DNA from: RGIG2161 sp964525525
GTDB taxonomy: Bacteria; Bacillota; Clostridia; Oscillospirales; CAG-272
DNA: 9,796 nt
Reading direction: 5' to 3'
Assembly: GCA_964525525.1 (NCBI GenBank)
Contig: CAZGHD010000077.1
Coordinates: forward strand, 1 to 9,796
A model generated the notes under the pieces. It searched no databases, had not been told where the DNA came from, and saw only the letters and a program-made list of their open reading frames with translations. Shown piece after piece: positions 1 through 6,251 of this stretch (position 1 is its first letter; the number at the start of each line of letters is the position of its first letter). The position numbers and the translations under genes are program-made.

Positions 1-165
1 TATTGCAAAATTCAGACTTCCGAGAAGGTAGGGTACTACCATACTTGCTACAAAACCAATGACCATCAGTGAAATTATAGCCGCTTCGGAAAAATTGAAT
101 TTTTCCATGGAAAGCAATTTTCCAAGAAATCCGTTGTACAAAAAATCTGCAAAACTTGTAAACAT
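1..165 (-). CDS. plsY: Glycerol-3-phosphate acyltransferase PlsY, N-terminal part only (runs off left edge)
   Basis: The minus-strand frame stays open from 165 to the window edge (55 residues). It ends in a hydrophobic segment (about residues 28-48) followed by YLLGSLNFAI, the first transmembrane helix and GS motif typical of PlsY. PlsY is the membrane enzyme that acylates glycerol-3-phosphate from acyl-phosphate in phospholipid synthesis. The position directly after der supports this, since der-plsY is a common Clostridia gene order. Two in-frame ATGs exist, at 171 and 165. AAAGGA at 180-175 lies only 3 nt before the first but 9 nt before the second, so I chose 165. The gap to the der stop is 30 bp, consistent with co-transcription. 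About 25-30 residues precede the point where many PlsY proteins begin, an N-terminal extension. The catalytic remainder is not in the window, so activity cannot be judged. Confidence 0.82.
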   Translation of the reverse strand, partial: MFTSFADFLYNGFLGKLLSMEKFNFSEAAIISLMVIGFVASMVVPYLLGSLNFAI

Positions 166-195
166 AGTCATATATCCTTTCGCGCCCATTCTGGA

Positions 196-1527
196 TTACT
201 TATTTTCATCGCCTTTTTGGCGAATGATAAGTTTTATCGGTGTGCCTTTGAAGGAAAATACCTGTCTGAGCGAGTTCTCGATAAAGCGTTGATAGGAGAA
301 ATGGAACAGCTCTGCGTCGTTACAGAAAATAACGAACGCGGGCGGCGCTACCGAGGTCTGGGTCATGTAGTATATCTTTAAATGCTTGCCCTTGTCAGAC
401 GGAGGCTGAACGCGGGTGATAGCGTCTGAAAGCACGTCGTTGAGAGCGCCGGTGGTGATACGCTTTGTGGACTGCTCAAATACCTCGTTTATAGTCTCGA
501 ACAGCTTAGGGATACGCTGACCTGTCAGCGCGGATACGAAAATTATCGGCGCGTAGGTCATATAAGACAGCTCGGTGTATATCTTTTCGGTAAAGTTCTT
601 TACAGAATTGTTGTCCTTTTCGATCAGATCCCATTTGTTTACGACGATTACACAGGCGCGTCCCGCTTCGTGAGCAATTCCTGCTATTTTTTTGTCCTGA
701 TCGGTGATACCCTCTGACGAGTCGATCATAATGAGGCACACGTCAGCACGTTCGACCGCCATTTTCGCGCGGAGAACGCTGTAATATTCTATCTTGTCGT
801 CAACCTTACTGCGCTTACGCATTCCCGCAGTGTCGATAAAGTTGTACTTGCCGTACTCGTTTTCAAAATAGCTGTCCACCGCGTCGCGGGTGGTACCGGG
901 AATGTTTGAAACTATGTGTCTTTCCGCGCCGAGAATCTTGTTGATTATCGAGGATTTTCCCGCGTTTGGCTTACCGATCACCGCAACCGAGATGCTGTCG
1001 TCCTCTTCCTCGTCTGTTTCTACCGGCGGGAGGGCAGCGACCACTGCGTCAAGCAGGTCGCCCGAGCCGCTGCCGTGAAGGGATGACACGGGGATCGGAT
1101 CGTTCAAAAATCCGAGCTCGTAAAACTCGTAAAACTCGGGCGGAGTCGCGCCGACACTGTCGCACTTATTTACGCACGGGATTATCGGCTTGCCGCTCTT
1201 TTTGAGCATTATCGCGATGTCTCTGTCATCTGCGACCATGCCGGTGCGGATGTCGCACATGAAAATTATTACGTCCGCGCTGTCTATGGCGAGCTGTGCC
1301 TGATAGCGCATCTGTTTGAGAATGGTATCGTCGGTCTTCGGTTCGATACCTCCGGTGTCTACTATTATCATTTCTCTGCCGCACCAATCGCAGGTGCCGT
1401 ATATTCTGTCTCGGGTGACGCCCGGAGTGTCCTCAACGATGGAGCGTCTTTCACCGATCAGTTTATTGAACAGAGTGCTTTTGCCGACGTTGGGACGGCC
1501 GACAATGGCAACTATGGGTTTTGACAT
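196..1527 (-). CDS. der: Ribosome-assembly GTPase Der (EngA)
   Basis: Der is an essential GTPase with two G domains in tandem that helps mature the 50S ribosomal subunit. The 443-residue protein has the full family architecture and usual length. G domain 1 carries GRPNVGKS (10-17), DTGG (57-60) and NKCD (120-123). An acidic linker around 170-178 leads to G domain 2 with GKPNAGKS (185-192), DTAG (232-235) and NKWD (297-300). A C-terminal KH-like domain (about 355-440) ends in a basic tail. All nucleotide-binding motifs look intact. The ATG at 1527 is preceded by AAGGAAAGGAAA at good spacing. It lies 59 bp after the DUF512 gene and 30 bp before plsY on the same strand, so it is probably transcribed in that operon. 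I saw no terminator in the 59-bp gap. Confidence 0.98.
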   Translation of the reverse strand: MSKPIVAIVGRPNVGKSTLFNKLIGERRSIVEDTPGVTRDRIYGTCDWCGREMIIVDTGGIEPKTDDTILKQMRYQAQLAIDSADVIIFMCDIRTGMVADDRDIAIMLKKSGKPIIPCVNKCDSVGATPPEFYEFYELGFLNDPIPVSSLHGSGSGDLLDAVVAALPPVETDEEEDDSISVAVIGKPNAGKSSIINKILGAERHIVSNIPGTTRDAVDSYFENEYGKYNFIDTAGMRKRSKVDDKIEYYSVLRAKMAVERADVCLIMIDSSEGITDQDKKIAGIAHEAGRACVIVVNKWDLIEKDNNSVKNFTEKIYTELSYMTYAPIIFVSALTGQRIPKLFETINEVFEQSTKRITTGALNDVLSDAITRVQPPSDKGKHLKIYYMTQTSVAPPAFVIFCNDAELFHFSYQRFIENSLRQVFSFKGTPIKLIIRQKGDENK

Positions 1528-1586
1528 TATATATTTTCCTTTCCTTCAAAATAAGGGTAGATTTAATCAAACGTTAGATTAGATGA

Positions 1587-2906
1587 TCATATACCAAGTA
1601 CGTATTTGAGAAGCTCCCAGCCGTCACAGGGAACGCAGGTGACTTTTGTGCCCAGCTTTTCGGAGAGCTCTTCCGGCGTCATATCGTCAAGAAATACGTC
1701 CTCGTCTGCGCGGAGCATATTGCCGGGGAGAAGAAGCTCCTCTCCGAGTTCTTTGCCGTAAAGCTGTTCGGAGACGTCCTTGCCGGTGAGCAGACCCGCG
1801 ACCGTTATATTTTTACCGAAAAAACTGTTTTCTATCTCAAAAACGTTACATCTTAAATTATAACACAGCTTTGTTAACAAATCAAGGCATCCGCGTATCA
1901 AAGGATAAGCCGCGCGGCCGGTAGCGACCGAGACGGTGCGGTTTATCGCCGCGAGCTGTTCTTCGGTATATTCTTCACGCAGATCTTCAAGCGCGGCTTT
2001 GAACTCGTCTCCGAGCATTGCCGCCATACCAACGCCGTTTTCTATCTGTTCAAATTCCTCGTAATAGTCCATGCCGGGAAGCTCGATTCCTGCGCGGAGA
2101 TACATCTCGTCTGAGACGTAGATAAGGCGAGTGCCGAATTTTTCTATACACTTATCACCGAACTCGTTTACCTGCGCGATTACGTCGCGGCATTCTTCTT
2201 TAGAGAAAAGAGAAAGCGGGTGCAGTCCGTCGCGGTGATCGGTGAGTCCTGCGGGCACGACCGAGACAGAGGAAACCGCAGGCGCAAGCGCGGCAAGATC
2301 GTTCATCGTGCGGTCAAGCTCCGCGCCGTCGTTTATTCCTTTGCAAAGTACTATCTGCGCGCAGATGGTTATTCCCGCTTCGGCGATGCGCGGAAGATAG
2401 GAGAGCACCTCGCCCGCGCGTGGGTTTTTCATCATTTTTACACGCAGCTCGGGATTTGTGGTGTGCACCGACACGTTTATCGGGGAGATATGCATTTTTA
2501 CAATTCTGTCTATATCCTCGTCTGACAGGTTTGTGAGGGTTACGTAATTGCCGTGCAGAAAGGACAGGCGCGCGTCGTCGTCCTTGAAGTACAGCGACTC
2601 TCTCATACCTTTGGGAAGCTGGTCTATAAAACAGAATATGCATTTATTTTTGCAGGAATGCTTTTTGTCCATCAGCGGGGTCTCAAAGCCGAGTCCGATG
2701 TCGTCGTACTCGCCCTTTTTTATTACGACCGAGAATTCTTTTCCGCCACGCTCGAGCGAGAGGGTGAGCTTTTTTTCATATAAATAAAATCGGTAGTCAA
2801 GTACGTCGCATATTTTGTTTGAGTCAAGCGCGATCAGCTTGTCGCCTGCACGGATTCCTGCGCGGTCAGCGTATGAGCCGGGGAGGACGTTTGTTATCGT
2901 TACCAT
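1587..2906 (-). CDS. PDZ - radical SAM - DUF512 family protein
   Basis: The 439-residue protein begins with a PDZ-like domain (about 1-65: ITNVLPGSYADRAGI, then a strand-rich stretch). A radical SAM core follows, whose cluster ligands are C85, C89 and C92 in CKNKCIFCF (CX3CX2C), then FIDQLPKGMR, SFLHGNYVTLTN and a SVHTTNPELR strand. The C-terminal half (about 215-439), with GxELPGMDYYEEFEQIENGVG and ATGRAAYPLI, matches the DUF512 region. By family knowledge this is the DUF512/PDZ radical SAM group, common in Firmicutes next to der. Its reaction is not known to me, so only 4Fe-4S/SAM chemistry can be inferred. The start has an excellent site, AAGGAGG 9 nt before the ATG, and the TAA stop of the repressor gene overlaps that site, indicating tight coupling (14-bp gap). 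Length and motifs look normal and complete. Confidence 0.93.
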   Translation of the reverse strand: MVTITNVLPGSYADRAGIRAGDKLIALDSNKICDVLDYRFYLYEKKLTLSLERGGKEFSVVIKKGEYDDIGLGFETPLMDKKHSCKNKCIFCFIDQLPKGMRESLYFKDDDARLSFLHGNYVTLTNLSDEDIDRIVKMHISPINVSVHTTNPELRVKMMKNPRAGEVLSYLPRIAEAGITICAQIVLCKGINDGAELDRTMNDLAALAPAVSSVSVVPAGLTDHRDGLHPLSLFSKEECRDVIAQVNEFGDKCIEKFGTRLIYVSDEMYLRAGIELPGMDYYEEFEQIENGVGMAAMLGDEFKAALEDLREEYTEEQLAAINRTVSVATGRAAYPLIRGCLDLLTKLCYNLRCNVFEIENSFFGKNITVAGLLTGKDVSEQLYGKELGEELLLPGNMLRADEDVFLDDMTPEELSEKLGTKVTCVPCDGWELLKYVLGI

Positions 2907-2920
2907 TTAGTTTATCCTCC

Positions 2921-3541
2921 TTAAAGCTTGATTTTTACTTCAACCGCGACACCGAGTATGCGCGCATCGCCGGTTTCAAAGTCTATCGGGTCGATGTCTA
3001 TCGGCTCGTAGTCGGGATTTTCCGGCATCAGATATATCTTTTTCCCGCGGCGGGTAAATCTTTTTACGGTTGAACTGTCACCGCCGACCAGACACGCGAC
3101 TATTTCTCCGTCCTCGGCGTACTGCCGTTTTTTGAACAGAACGAGAGAACCGTCAACTATTCCGGCGTTTTTCATACTGTCGCCCTTGACGCGCAGGTAA
3201 AAATAATCGTCAGGGTCGGGAATGTCTGCATTTTCGTATCCGAGAAGCGTTTCGCTCGTGATTATCGGCTTGCCCGCGCGGATGTCTCCCACGACAGGTA
3301 CGCGGTTCAGCTTTTTCGGAGCGTATCCGAACACCGAATCGCTTTGAGCGTCGTTTGCGAGAAAATAATCGATCGGAACTCCGAAATAGTCGGAGATGAT
3401 CTTTATTTTATCAAGCTTGGGGGAGGAGCGCCCGCTTTTCCAGTCGGAAAAGGTTGCACCCGAGATTCCCGTAGCTTTTGACACTCGGTACGTCGTGGTG
3501 TTTTTCTCCTTTAAGAGATCTTCAAATTTCTTGTAGCTCAT
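2921..3541 (-). CDS. LexA/CI-like transcriptional repressor: XRE HTH plus S24 autocleavage domain
   Basis: This 206-residue protein has an N-terminal XRE helix-turn-helix (about 5-62: TTTYRVSKATGISGATFSDWKSG, then FGVPIDYFL). A linker leads to a C-terminal S24 peptidase domain (about 80-205). All self-cleavage elements are visible: the scissile pair A89-G90 in DIRAGKP, the nucleophile S122 in KGDSMK and the general base K160 in STVKRF. By family knowledge such proteins bind operators as dimers and cleave themselves when RecA is activated by DNA damage. The XRE head makes it CI- or HdiR-like rather than classical LexA, whose DNA-binding head is a winged helix. ACGGAG lies 5 nt before the ATG. 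Its likely promoter is at 3742-3770 on the minus strand, giving a leader of about 194 nt. Three operator-like repeats at that promoter suggest autoregulation and control of the opposing cassette. It heads the DUF512-der-plsY operon. Confidence 0.93.
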   Translation of the reverse strand: MSYKKFEDLLKEKNTTTYRVSKATGISGATFSDWKSGRSSPKLDKIKIISDYFGVPIDYFLANDAQSDSVFGYAPKKLNRVPVVGDIRAGKPIITSETLLGYENADIPDPDDYFYLRVKGDSMKNAGIVDGSLVLFKKRQYAEDGEIVACLVGGDSSTVKRFTRRGKKIYLMPENPDYEPIDIDPIDFETGDARILGVAVEVKIKL

Positions 3542-3555
3542 AAAAACTCCGTTCC

Positions 3556-3573
3556 GACGGCGTACGAGCCGTC
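3556..3573 (-). promoter_or_regulatory. Hairpin in the repressor leader
   Basis: GACGGC (3556-3561) and GCCGTC (3568-3573) form a perfect 6-bp stem with a 6-nt loop. In the minus-strand transcript it sits about 14 nt upstream of the start codon of the repressor gene, next to the ACGGAG ribosome binding site. It has no adjacent T tract, so it is not a clear terminator. It could modulate translation, but that is inference. Confidence 0.35.
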
Positions 3574-3664
3574 AAAATAGATAGCAGAACCGCGTGAGAA
3601 TTTTCGGGCGGTATCGGCAGGTGAAAAATGTCGAAAAATTTTTTATAAATATATAAAAATACTA

Positions 3665-3693
3665 TTGACATTAGTTAGGAAATGCGATATAAT
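3665..3693 (+). promoter_or_regulatory. Consensus sigma-A promoter for the zinc-ribbon/HTH cassette
   Basis: TTGACA (3665-3670) and TATAAT (3688-3693) are both perfect consensus hexamers with a 17-bp spacer. Transcription should start near 3700 and run right into the two small genes at 3799 and 4073. One operator-like repeat fills most of the spacer and reaches the -10 box, and a second lies on the start site. A promoter this strong with operators on it is best read as normally repressed. Confidence 0.85.
3673..3690 (+). promoter_or_regulatory. Operator-like repeat O1
   Basis: AGTTAGGAAATGCGATAT is the most diverged of three copies of an imperfect inverted repeat built on AGTTMGGA-WW-TSCG. 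It lies inside the spacer of the rightward promoter and overlaps its -10 box, so an occupied site should block RNA polymerase there. Its centre is 24 bp from that of O2. The binding protein is inferred to be the adjacent XRE-S24 repressor. Confidence 0.6.
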
Positions 3694-3696
3694 AAT

Positions 3697-3714
3697 GATA
3701 CGGAAATCCGAACT
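3697..3714 (-). promoter_or_regulatory. Operator-like repeat O2
   Basis: Read on the minus strand this is AGTTCGGATTTCCGTATC. It is the most symmetric copy, with a CGGA-TT-TCCG core. It covers the expected start site of the rightward promoter (about 3700). It matches O3 at 15 of 18 positions on the same strand. Confidence 0.7.
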
Positions 3715-3717
3715 CCA

Positions 3718-3735
3718 CTTACGGAAATCCTAACT
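3718..3735 (-). promoter_or_regulatory. Operator-like repeat O3
   Basis: Read on the minus strand this is AGTTAGGATTTCCGTAAG. It sits 21 bp (two helical turns) from O2, centre to centre. It covers the expected start site of the leftward promoter (about 3735), placing it where the repressor could shut off its own gene. Confidence 0.7.
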
Positions 3736-3741
3736 ACTTTA

Positions 3742-3770
3742 AGTATATAACAAATATCTTGCGTTGTCAA
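3742..3770 (-). promoter_or_regulatory. Sigma-A promoter for the XRE-S24 repressor (and possibly DUF512-der-plsY)
   Basis: On the minus strand TTGACA (3770-3765) is followed by a 17-bp spacer and TATACT (3747-3742), one base from consensus. The predicted start is near 3735 and the transcript runs left through the opposing promoter before reaching the repressor start at 3541. The two promoters therefore face each other and their transcripts overlap. Confidence 0.8.
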
Positions 3771-3798
3771 GAATAATTTTAAGAAAGGAAAGATAAAA

Positions 3799-4068
3799 AT
3801 GTGCCAATATTGTGAAAGAACCAACTGTTTGCCATCCTGCCCCGAGTATGACGGCTATGCTCCCGCTGTAGGCCGTGTGGTCGCGGTGTGCGGTATTTGC
3901 GGCAGAGATATATACACCGGTGAGAAATACATAGACGACGAAAACTGTCCTATCTGCGCCGACTGCGCGGCAGAGACCCAGCTGGACGAGCTTGTTCTTC
4001 TGTCGCATTCCCGCGATTTCTGGGAAGTGTTTGAGCAGCTTGGGATAAACGTCGATATACGGATGTGA
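3799..4068 (+). CDS. Small nine-cysteine zinc-ribbon-like protein, function unknown
   Basis: I do not recognise a named family. The 89-residue protein has nine cysteines in its first 56 residues. C2, C5, C10 and C14 form an N-terminal cluster. C31-x2-C34 with C50-x2-C53-x2-C56 look like a treble-clef or zinc-ribbon knuckle pair (CGIC and CPICADC). The C-terminal 30 residues are acidic and helical-looking (LDELVLLSHSRDFWEVFEQLG). Metal binding is inferred from cysteine spacing. AAAGGAAAG lies at good distance before the ATG. It is the first gene after the consensus promoter at 3665-3693, with about 100 nt of leader, and is followed after only 4 nt by the HTH gene. Such a small cysteine-rich protein next to a CI-like repressor and a phage-type HTH protein would fit a prophage-derived or domesticated regulatory module. 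Confidence 0.8.
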   Translation: MCQYCERTNCLPSCPEYDGYAPAVGRVVAVCGICGRDIYTGEKYIDDENCPICADCAAETQLDELVLLSHSRDFWEVFEQLGINVDIRM

Positions 4069-4072
4069 GCGT

Positions 4073-4456
4073 ATGACGGGATATTCTGCGGCGCGTGCGC
4101 CGCTTGACGCGACAGGGTACCATTTGTATCTGAGTGAGTATGAGCGTCTCCTAAAAGAATACAAAGCAGAGGTAGCAGTGGGAAACGAGACCGGCGCGTC
4201 TATTATCGCGTACGAGGCAGAGTGCCTCAAAAGTAAAATGCAGGTCATAGAAAAAGCGCTCGGTGAACGTTTTGAGGAGCTTGAGCGCGATCCGAGCGTA
4301 GGTCCGCAGACAGTGTCGGAATTGAGGGTATTTATGTTATACCGTTACGTTAAGGGATATTCGGTAGAAAAGACTGCGGAGATGATGAACGTGAGCAGGA
4401 GCACGGCATACCGCATCGGAGCGAGGCTGAAGCGGATAGTTTACGGAATGAAATAA
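4073..4456 (+). CDS. Sigma-region-4-like HTH protein, phage regulator type
   Basis: The 127-residue protein has a helical, probably coiled-coil N-terminal half (about 15-75) and a C-terminal helix-turn-helix (about 96-118: YSVEKTAEMMNVSRSTAYRIGARL). The segment before it, SELRVFMLYRYVKG, matches the usual pattern ahead of a sigma region 4 or ArpU/DUF1492-like HTH. Those families include phage and mobile-element regulators of late genes. The specific family is inferred by pattern only. The ATG comes 4 nt after the stop of the zinc-ribbon gene without a strong ribosome binding site, so translational coupling is likely. It is the last gene of the cassette and is followed by a strong terminator. 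It lacks sigma region 2, so it is not a complete sigma factor. It could act on genes outside the window, since no obvious target lies beside it. Confidence 0.82.
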   Translation: MTGYSAARAPLDATGYHLYLSEYERLLKEYKAEVAVGNETGASIIAYEAECLKSKMQVIEKALGERFEELERDPSVGPQTVSELRVFMLYRYVKGYSVEKTAEMMNVSRSTAYRIGARLKRIVYGMK

Positions 4457-4474
4457 AATTAAATAAAAACAGAA

Positions 4475-4506
4475 ACGGCGGAGCTGATAGCTCCGCCGTC
4501 GCTTTT
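4475..4506. terminator. Bidirectional Rho-independent terminator between the HTH gene and rpmF
   Basis: A perfect 11-bp GC-rich stem, ACGGCGGAGCT (4475-4485) and AGCTCCGCCGT (4489-4499), has a GAT loop. The plus strand continues with CGCTTTT. The minus strand continues with TTTCTGTTTTTATTT, a better U tract. It therefore ends both the rightward cassette and the leftward rpmF operon, and insulates the switch from its neighbour. Confidence 0.92.
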
Positions 4507-4528
4507 CCGAATAAATACGGTAGTTTGA

Positions 4529-4720
4529 TTACGCGTCTTTCTTCTCGGTTTTGATGATCTCTTTTCCATCATAAGATCCACAAGCTCTGCAAACACGGTG
4601 AGTGAGATTGTACTCTCCGCACTTGGGGCACTTCTGCATAGAGGGAAGGTCGAGCTTCCAAACGTTTGAACGTCTCTTATCTCTGCGAGCCTTGGACACC
4701 TTTCTCTTCGGTACTGCCAT
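4529..4720 (-). CDS. rpmF: 50S ribosomal protein L32, zinc-binding form
   Basis: The 63-residue protein begins with MAVPKRKVSKARRDKRRSN, the canonical L32 N-terminus. It carries a zinc ribbon with C31-x2-C34 (CPKC) and C44-x2-C47 (CRAC), so this is the cysteine-containing version. Length is normal. The start has AAGGAGGTG 8 nt upstream. It lies 98 bp after the DUF177 gene, the usual partner in many bacteria. It also has its own promoter (4801-4829) and a leader hairpin. In many bacteria plsX and fatty-acid genes follow rpmF. Here a terminator follows directly instead, and the repressor cassette lies beyond. Confidence 0.98.
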   Translation of the reverse strand: MAVPKRKVSKARRDKRRSNVWKLDLPSMQKCPKCGEYNLTHRVCRACGSYDGKEIIKTEKKDA

Positions 4721-4758
4721 TATCTACACCTCCTTAAAAACTGCGGTGATATTGCCGG

Positions 4759-4779
4759 CCGACGAGTATGTCTCGCCGG
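4759..4779 (-). promoter_or_regulatory. Hairpin in the rpmF leader
   Basis: On the minus-strand transcript CCGGCGAG pairs with CTCGTCGG over 8 bp (one G-U) around a 5-nt ACATA loop. It lies between the predicted rpmF start site (near 4794) and the ribosome binding site. It lacks a following U tract, so it is not a terminator. It might be an autoregulatory or stabilising element, by inference. Confidence 0.4.
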
Positions 4780-4800
4780 AATTTTTGCATCATACAACAT

Positions 4801-4829
4801 ATTATACACTATTTGTTTTTATTTTTCAA
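4801..4829 (-). promoter_or_regulatory. rpmF promoter overlapping the end of the DUF177 gene
   Basis: On the minus strand TTGAAA (4829-4824) is followed by a 17-bp spacer and a perfect TATAAT (4806-4801). The -35 box is inside the last sense codons of the DUF177 gene. It would give rpmF extra transcription beyond that of the operon, fitting the high demand for a ribosomal protein. Confidence 0.75.
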
Positions 4830-5334
4830 GTAGTTGAGCCAAAATTTTTAATCTTGGATCAATTTCTTTTTCAGGACAGCCGCATTTTCCCTCTTTTTTG
4901 GGCTTTCCGCACTTGGGACAGAGTCCTGGACAGTCCTCGTCACACAAAAGTTTTGACGGAAATGAGAGGGAGAGCTCCTCGCAGAGCTGAAGATCTGGGG
5001 AGATCTTTCCGTCCTTTGTGATAACGTAGTCCTCCTCGTCTGAAGATTCAAGCGAGCCTTCGGCTACTACCGTGCGCTCAAAATCAAGCGAGAAGCTGCC
5101 GCTGACCGCATCAAGACAGCGCGCGCACTCGCCTGCGTAGTCAAAGCTTGCGGTGAGATAGAGTGTCGTGCAGCCGCCGTTATTTTTGATACTGCCGCGC
5201 ACGCTGACGGGGGATGTGGGCTTTGCACCGAAAAGGTTTTCGGTGAGCACGTCTGCCTCTGACAGCGGGATCTCGTAGTTTATATCAAGGGAAGGCTTTT
5301 CCCCTGTGAGAACTGAAGAAATATCAATTATCAT
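4819..5334 (-). CDS. DUF177 (YceD family) protein
   Basis: The 171-residue protein shows the DUF177 pattern: a central CARCLD motif (C70, C73), an acidic DEEDYV stretch with D-G-K following (99-110), and the ending EELSLSFPSKLLC. The C-terminal CPGLCPKCG motif (135-143) is followed by CGC, DPRLKILAQL. The cysteines C131, C135, C139, C142, C151 and C153 could hold a metal. By family knowledge DUF177 proteins are encoded beside rpmF and have been linked to 23S rRNA accumulation and ribosome assembly. The precise biochemistry is unclear. AAAGGA precedes the ATG, and the gap to the preceding beta-repeat gene is only 17 bp, so the two are probably co-transcribed. Length is normal. Confidence 0.92.
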   Translation of the reverse strand: MIIDISSVLTGEKPSLDINYEIPLSEADVLTENLFGAKPTSPVSVRGSIKNNGGCTTLYLTASFDYAGECARCLDAVSGSFSLDFERTVVAEGSLESSDEEDYVITKDGKISPDLQLCEELSLSFPSKLLCDEDCPGLCPKCGKPKKEGKCGCPEKEIDPRLKILAQLLEK

Positions 5335-5351
5335 TTTTTAATCCTTTTATT

Positions 5352-6251
5352 TTAATTTACCGCGATGTTACCGGTGTTGACAGAAATCTTGAAGTTGATG
5401 TCGTTTTTGCTCTCGACCGTGTCAAAGTATCCTGCCTCGTAATTACTGCCGAGTACGGTGACCGTACCCTTGACGGTGGATATAGAGGCTTTATACTCGC
5501 TTATCGCTTTTGCAAGTGAGAGCGAGATGTCACCCGCGTCGGTATCTGCTGAAAGCGAGGTGAATACCGCAAAGTTTTGCGCGACGATACCGCCGTTGTG
5601 CTGTTCGGAGTTGAATACGTCACACGCGACGTCGGAGAGAGAGAGCTGTGCGCTGTCGCCTTCAAAATCGATCCTGCCCGGGGTGGAAATTCCTTTTACG
5701 TCAGCCGAGCCGCCCGATACCGAAATATCGTAGTCACATTCAGCCGAAACGGAGGAGATGAGCAGGTCTCCCGAGCTTACGTCAAACGAGAGAAATTGAA
5801 GCTCGTTTTCGGGATTGATATAAATATTTATAGTTTTGGGATGACCGCTATCCGGCATCTCGCGGAAGTAGTGGCGCAGACCGTTAAAGGCAAAATTACC
5901 GCTTCCGAACTGGAGAAGGCTTGTTACGTTCGCATTATTTGCGACCGAGAGCATTCTGTTGTTCTTGGAAAACGAATAACTGCCCTCGTGGAAGTTTATC
6001 AGCTCAATATAAGAGTTGCCGTCGGTGGTGTGCACGTTTACGTCCGCGTCAAGCGTTTCTATCGCTATTTTTCGGATCTTGTCGTCCGAAAAGTCGTAGG
6101 TGAACACAAGGTCGCCAAGCTCATTTTTCTCTGACGCGAATATCTCTATTCCCGCGCTCTCGGCGGCGGAGGATGCGGCAGAGCAGATGAACAGACCGAC
6201 TATCATAATGACGATCGAAAGGACGATGAAAATTATTGAAGTTGGTTTCAT
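5352..6251 (-). CDS. Membrane-anchored DUF4097-like beta-repeat protein
   Basis: The 299-residue protein has one N-terminal membrane segment (about 5-28) and then an extracellular-looking, serine- and aspartate-rich domain. Short strands recur in the pattern expected for a DUF4097-type beta-helix: FDVSSGDLLISSVSAE, GGSADVKGIST, DAGDISLSLAK and KGTVTVLGSNYEAG. The C-terminus ends in NTGNIAVN. No catalytic motif is visible. By family knowledge DUF4097 proteins often accompany DUF1700 (HAAS) membrane proteins and are thought to act in envelope sensing or adhesion. The function here is unknown. Its ATG overlaps the stop of the upstream gene (ATGA at 6251-6248), and AAAGGAG lies about 13 nt upstream, so it is translationally coupled to the four-TM protein. 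It is followed 17 bp later by the DUF177 gene. Confidence 0.78.
   Translation of the reverse strand: MKPTSIIFIVLSIVIMIVGLFICSAASSAAESAGIEIFASEKNELGDLVFTYDFSDDKIRKIAIETLDADVNVHTTDGNSYIELINFHEGSYSFSKNNRMLSVANNANVTSLLQFGSGNFAFNGLRHYFREMPDSGHPKTINIYINPENELQFLSFDVSSGDLLISSVSAECDYDISVSGGSADVKGISTPGRIDFEGDSAQLSLSDVACDVFNSEQHNGGIVAQNFAVFTSLSADTDAGDISLSLAKAISEYKASISTVKGTVTVLGSNYEAGYFDTVESKNDINFKISVNTGNIAVN

Noticed and set aside
3522..3671. 49-codon minus-strand ORF in the repressor leader, overlapping the repressor start out of frame
   Set aside because: There is no Shine-Dalgarno sequence before its ATG and the composition is an unremarkable AT-rich read-through. It may arise by chance, although a leader ORF cannot be excluded.
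3739..4248. 169-codon open frame on the minus strand opposite the zinc-ribbon and HTH genes
   Set aside because: It lies antisense to two genes with good starts and a consensus promoter, has no ribosome binding site of its own and no recognisable domain. It also overlaps the leftward promoter.
3799..4456. Complete prophage
   Set aside because: A CI-like repressor and a phage-type HTH protein are present, but no integrase, attachment repeats, structural or lysis genes. The flanks are housekeeping operons on both sides.
4602..5021. 139-codon plus-strand frame opposite rpmF and DUF177
   Set aside because: It is antisense to two confidently identified genes and has no ribosome binding site or domain.
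5577..6134. 185-codon plus-strand frame opposite the DUF4097-like gene
   Set aside because: It is a shadow of the minus-strand gene, whose signal segment, coupled start and operon position are convincing.
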